From: Desulfobacteraceae bacterium
GTDB taxonomy: Bacteria > Desulfobacterota > DSM-4660 > Desulfatiglandales > Desulfatiglandaceae
Assembly (NCBI GenBank): GCA_013203065.1
Contig: JABMQV010000842.1
Location: 1 to 6,076, forward strand
Length of the DNA: 6,076 bases
Direction of reading: 5' to 3'
Position numbers and translations under genes: made by a program. Positions within the stretch are counted from its first letter, which is position 1; each line of letters starts with the position of its first letter. The notes under the pieces were generated by a model. It did no database searches and had not been told where the DNA came from. It worked only from the letters and a program-made list of their open reading frames with translations. Below, in pieces: positions 6,065 through 6,076 of this stretch.

Positions 6065-6076
6065 TATTACACAGGC

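Overview
The window most likely comes from a Gram-negative bacterium. It carries an inner-membrane RND efflux permease together with a lipidated periplasmic adaptor, and such pumps need an outer membrane to export across. Moderate GC content, intergenic tracts of tandem 7-bp units and a -24/-12 type promoter candidate would suit a Desulfobacterota-like (former deltaproteobacterial) genome. That placement is inference, because there is no rRNA or marker gene here.

Layout, all genes on the + strand: (1) 1-155, a gene-free leader whose only visible structure is an inverted repeat ending on the first start codon. (2) 156-1406, an RND periplasmic adaptor (membrane fusion lipoprotein). (3) 1407-1548, a gap filled first by a 7-bp tandem repeat, which also supplies the adaptor's stop codon, and then by a weak sigma70-like promoter candidate. 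(4) 1549-4752, a full-length 1067-residue RND permease of the AcrB/HAE type. (5) 4753-4908, a dense 156-bp regulatory gap with a second heptamer tract, a -24/-12 (sigma54-type) promoter candidate overlapping a weak dyad, a 20-bp palindrome or hairpin, and a strong Shine-Dalgarno. (6) 4909-5826, an alpha/beta hydrolase of the proline iminopeptidase family (S33) with an intact catalytic triad. (7) 5827-6076, mostly non-coding: a GC-rich inverted repeat, a short ORF that may be a gene remnant, and a third heptamer tract.

The adaptor and permease should form two parts of a tripartite efflux pump. No TolC-like outer-membrane factor and no regulator lies in the window, so these must be outside it or encoded elsewhere. 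The hydrolase appears to be a separate transcription unit, and nothing in the sequence shows that it works with the pump.

I do not see a clearly new system. The most unusual signals are the recurrence of different 7-bp tandem repeats in all three post-gene intervals and the compact control region in front of the hydrolase.
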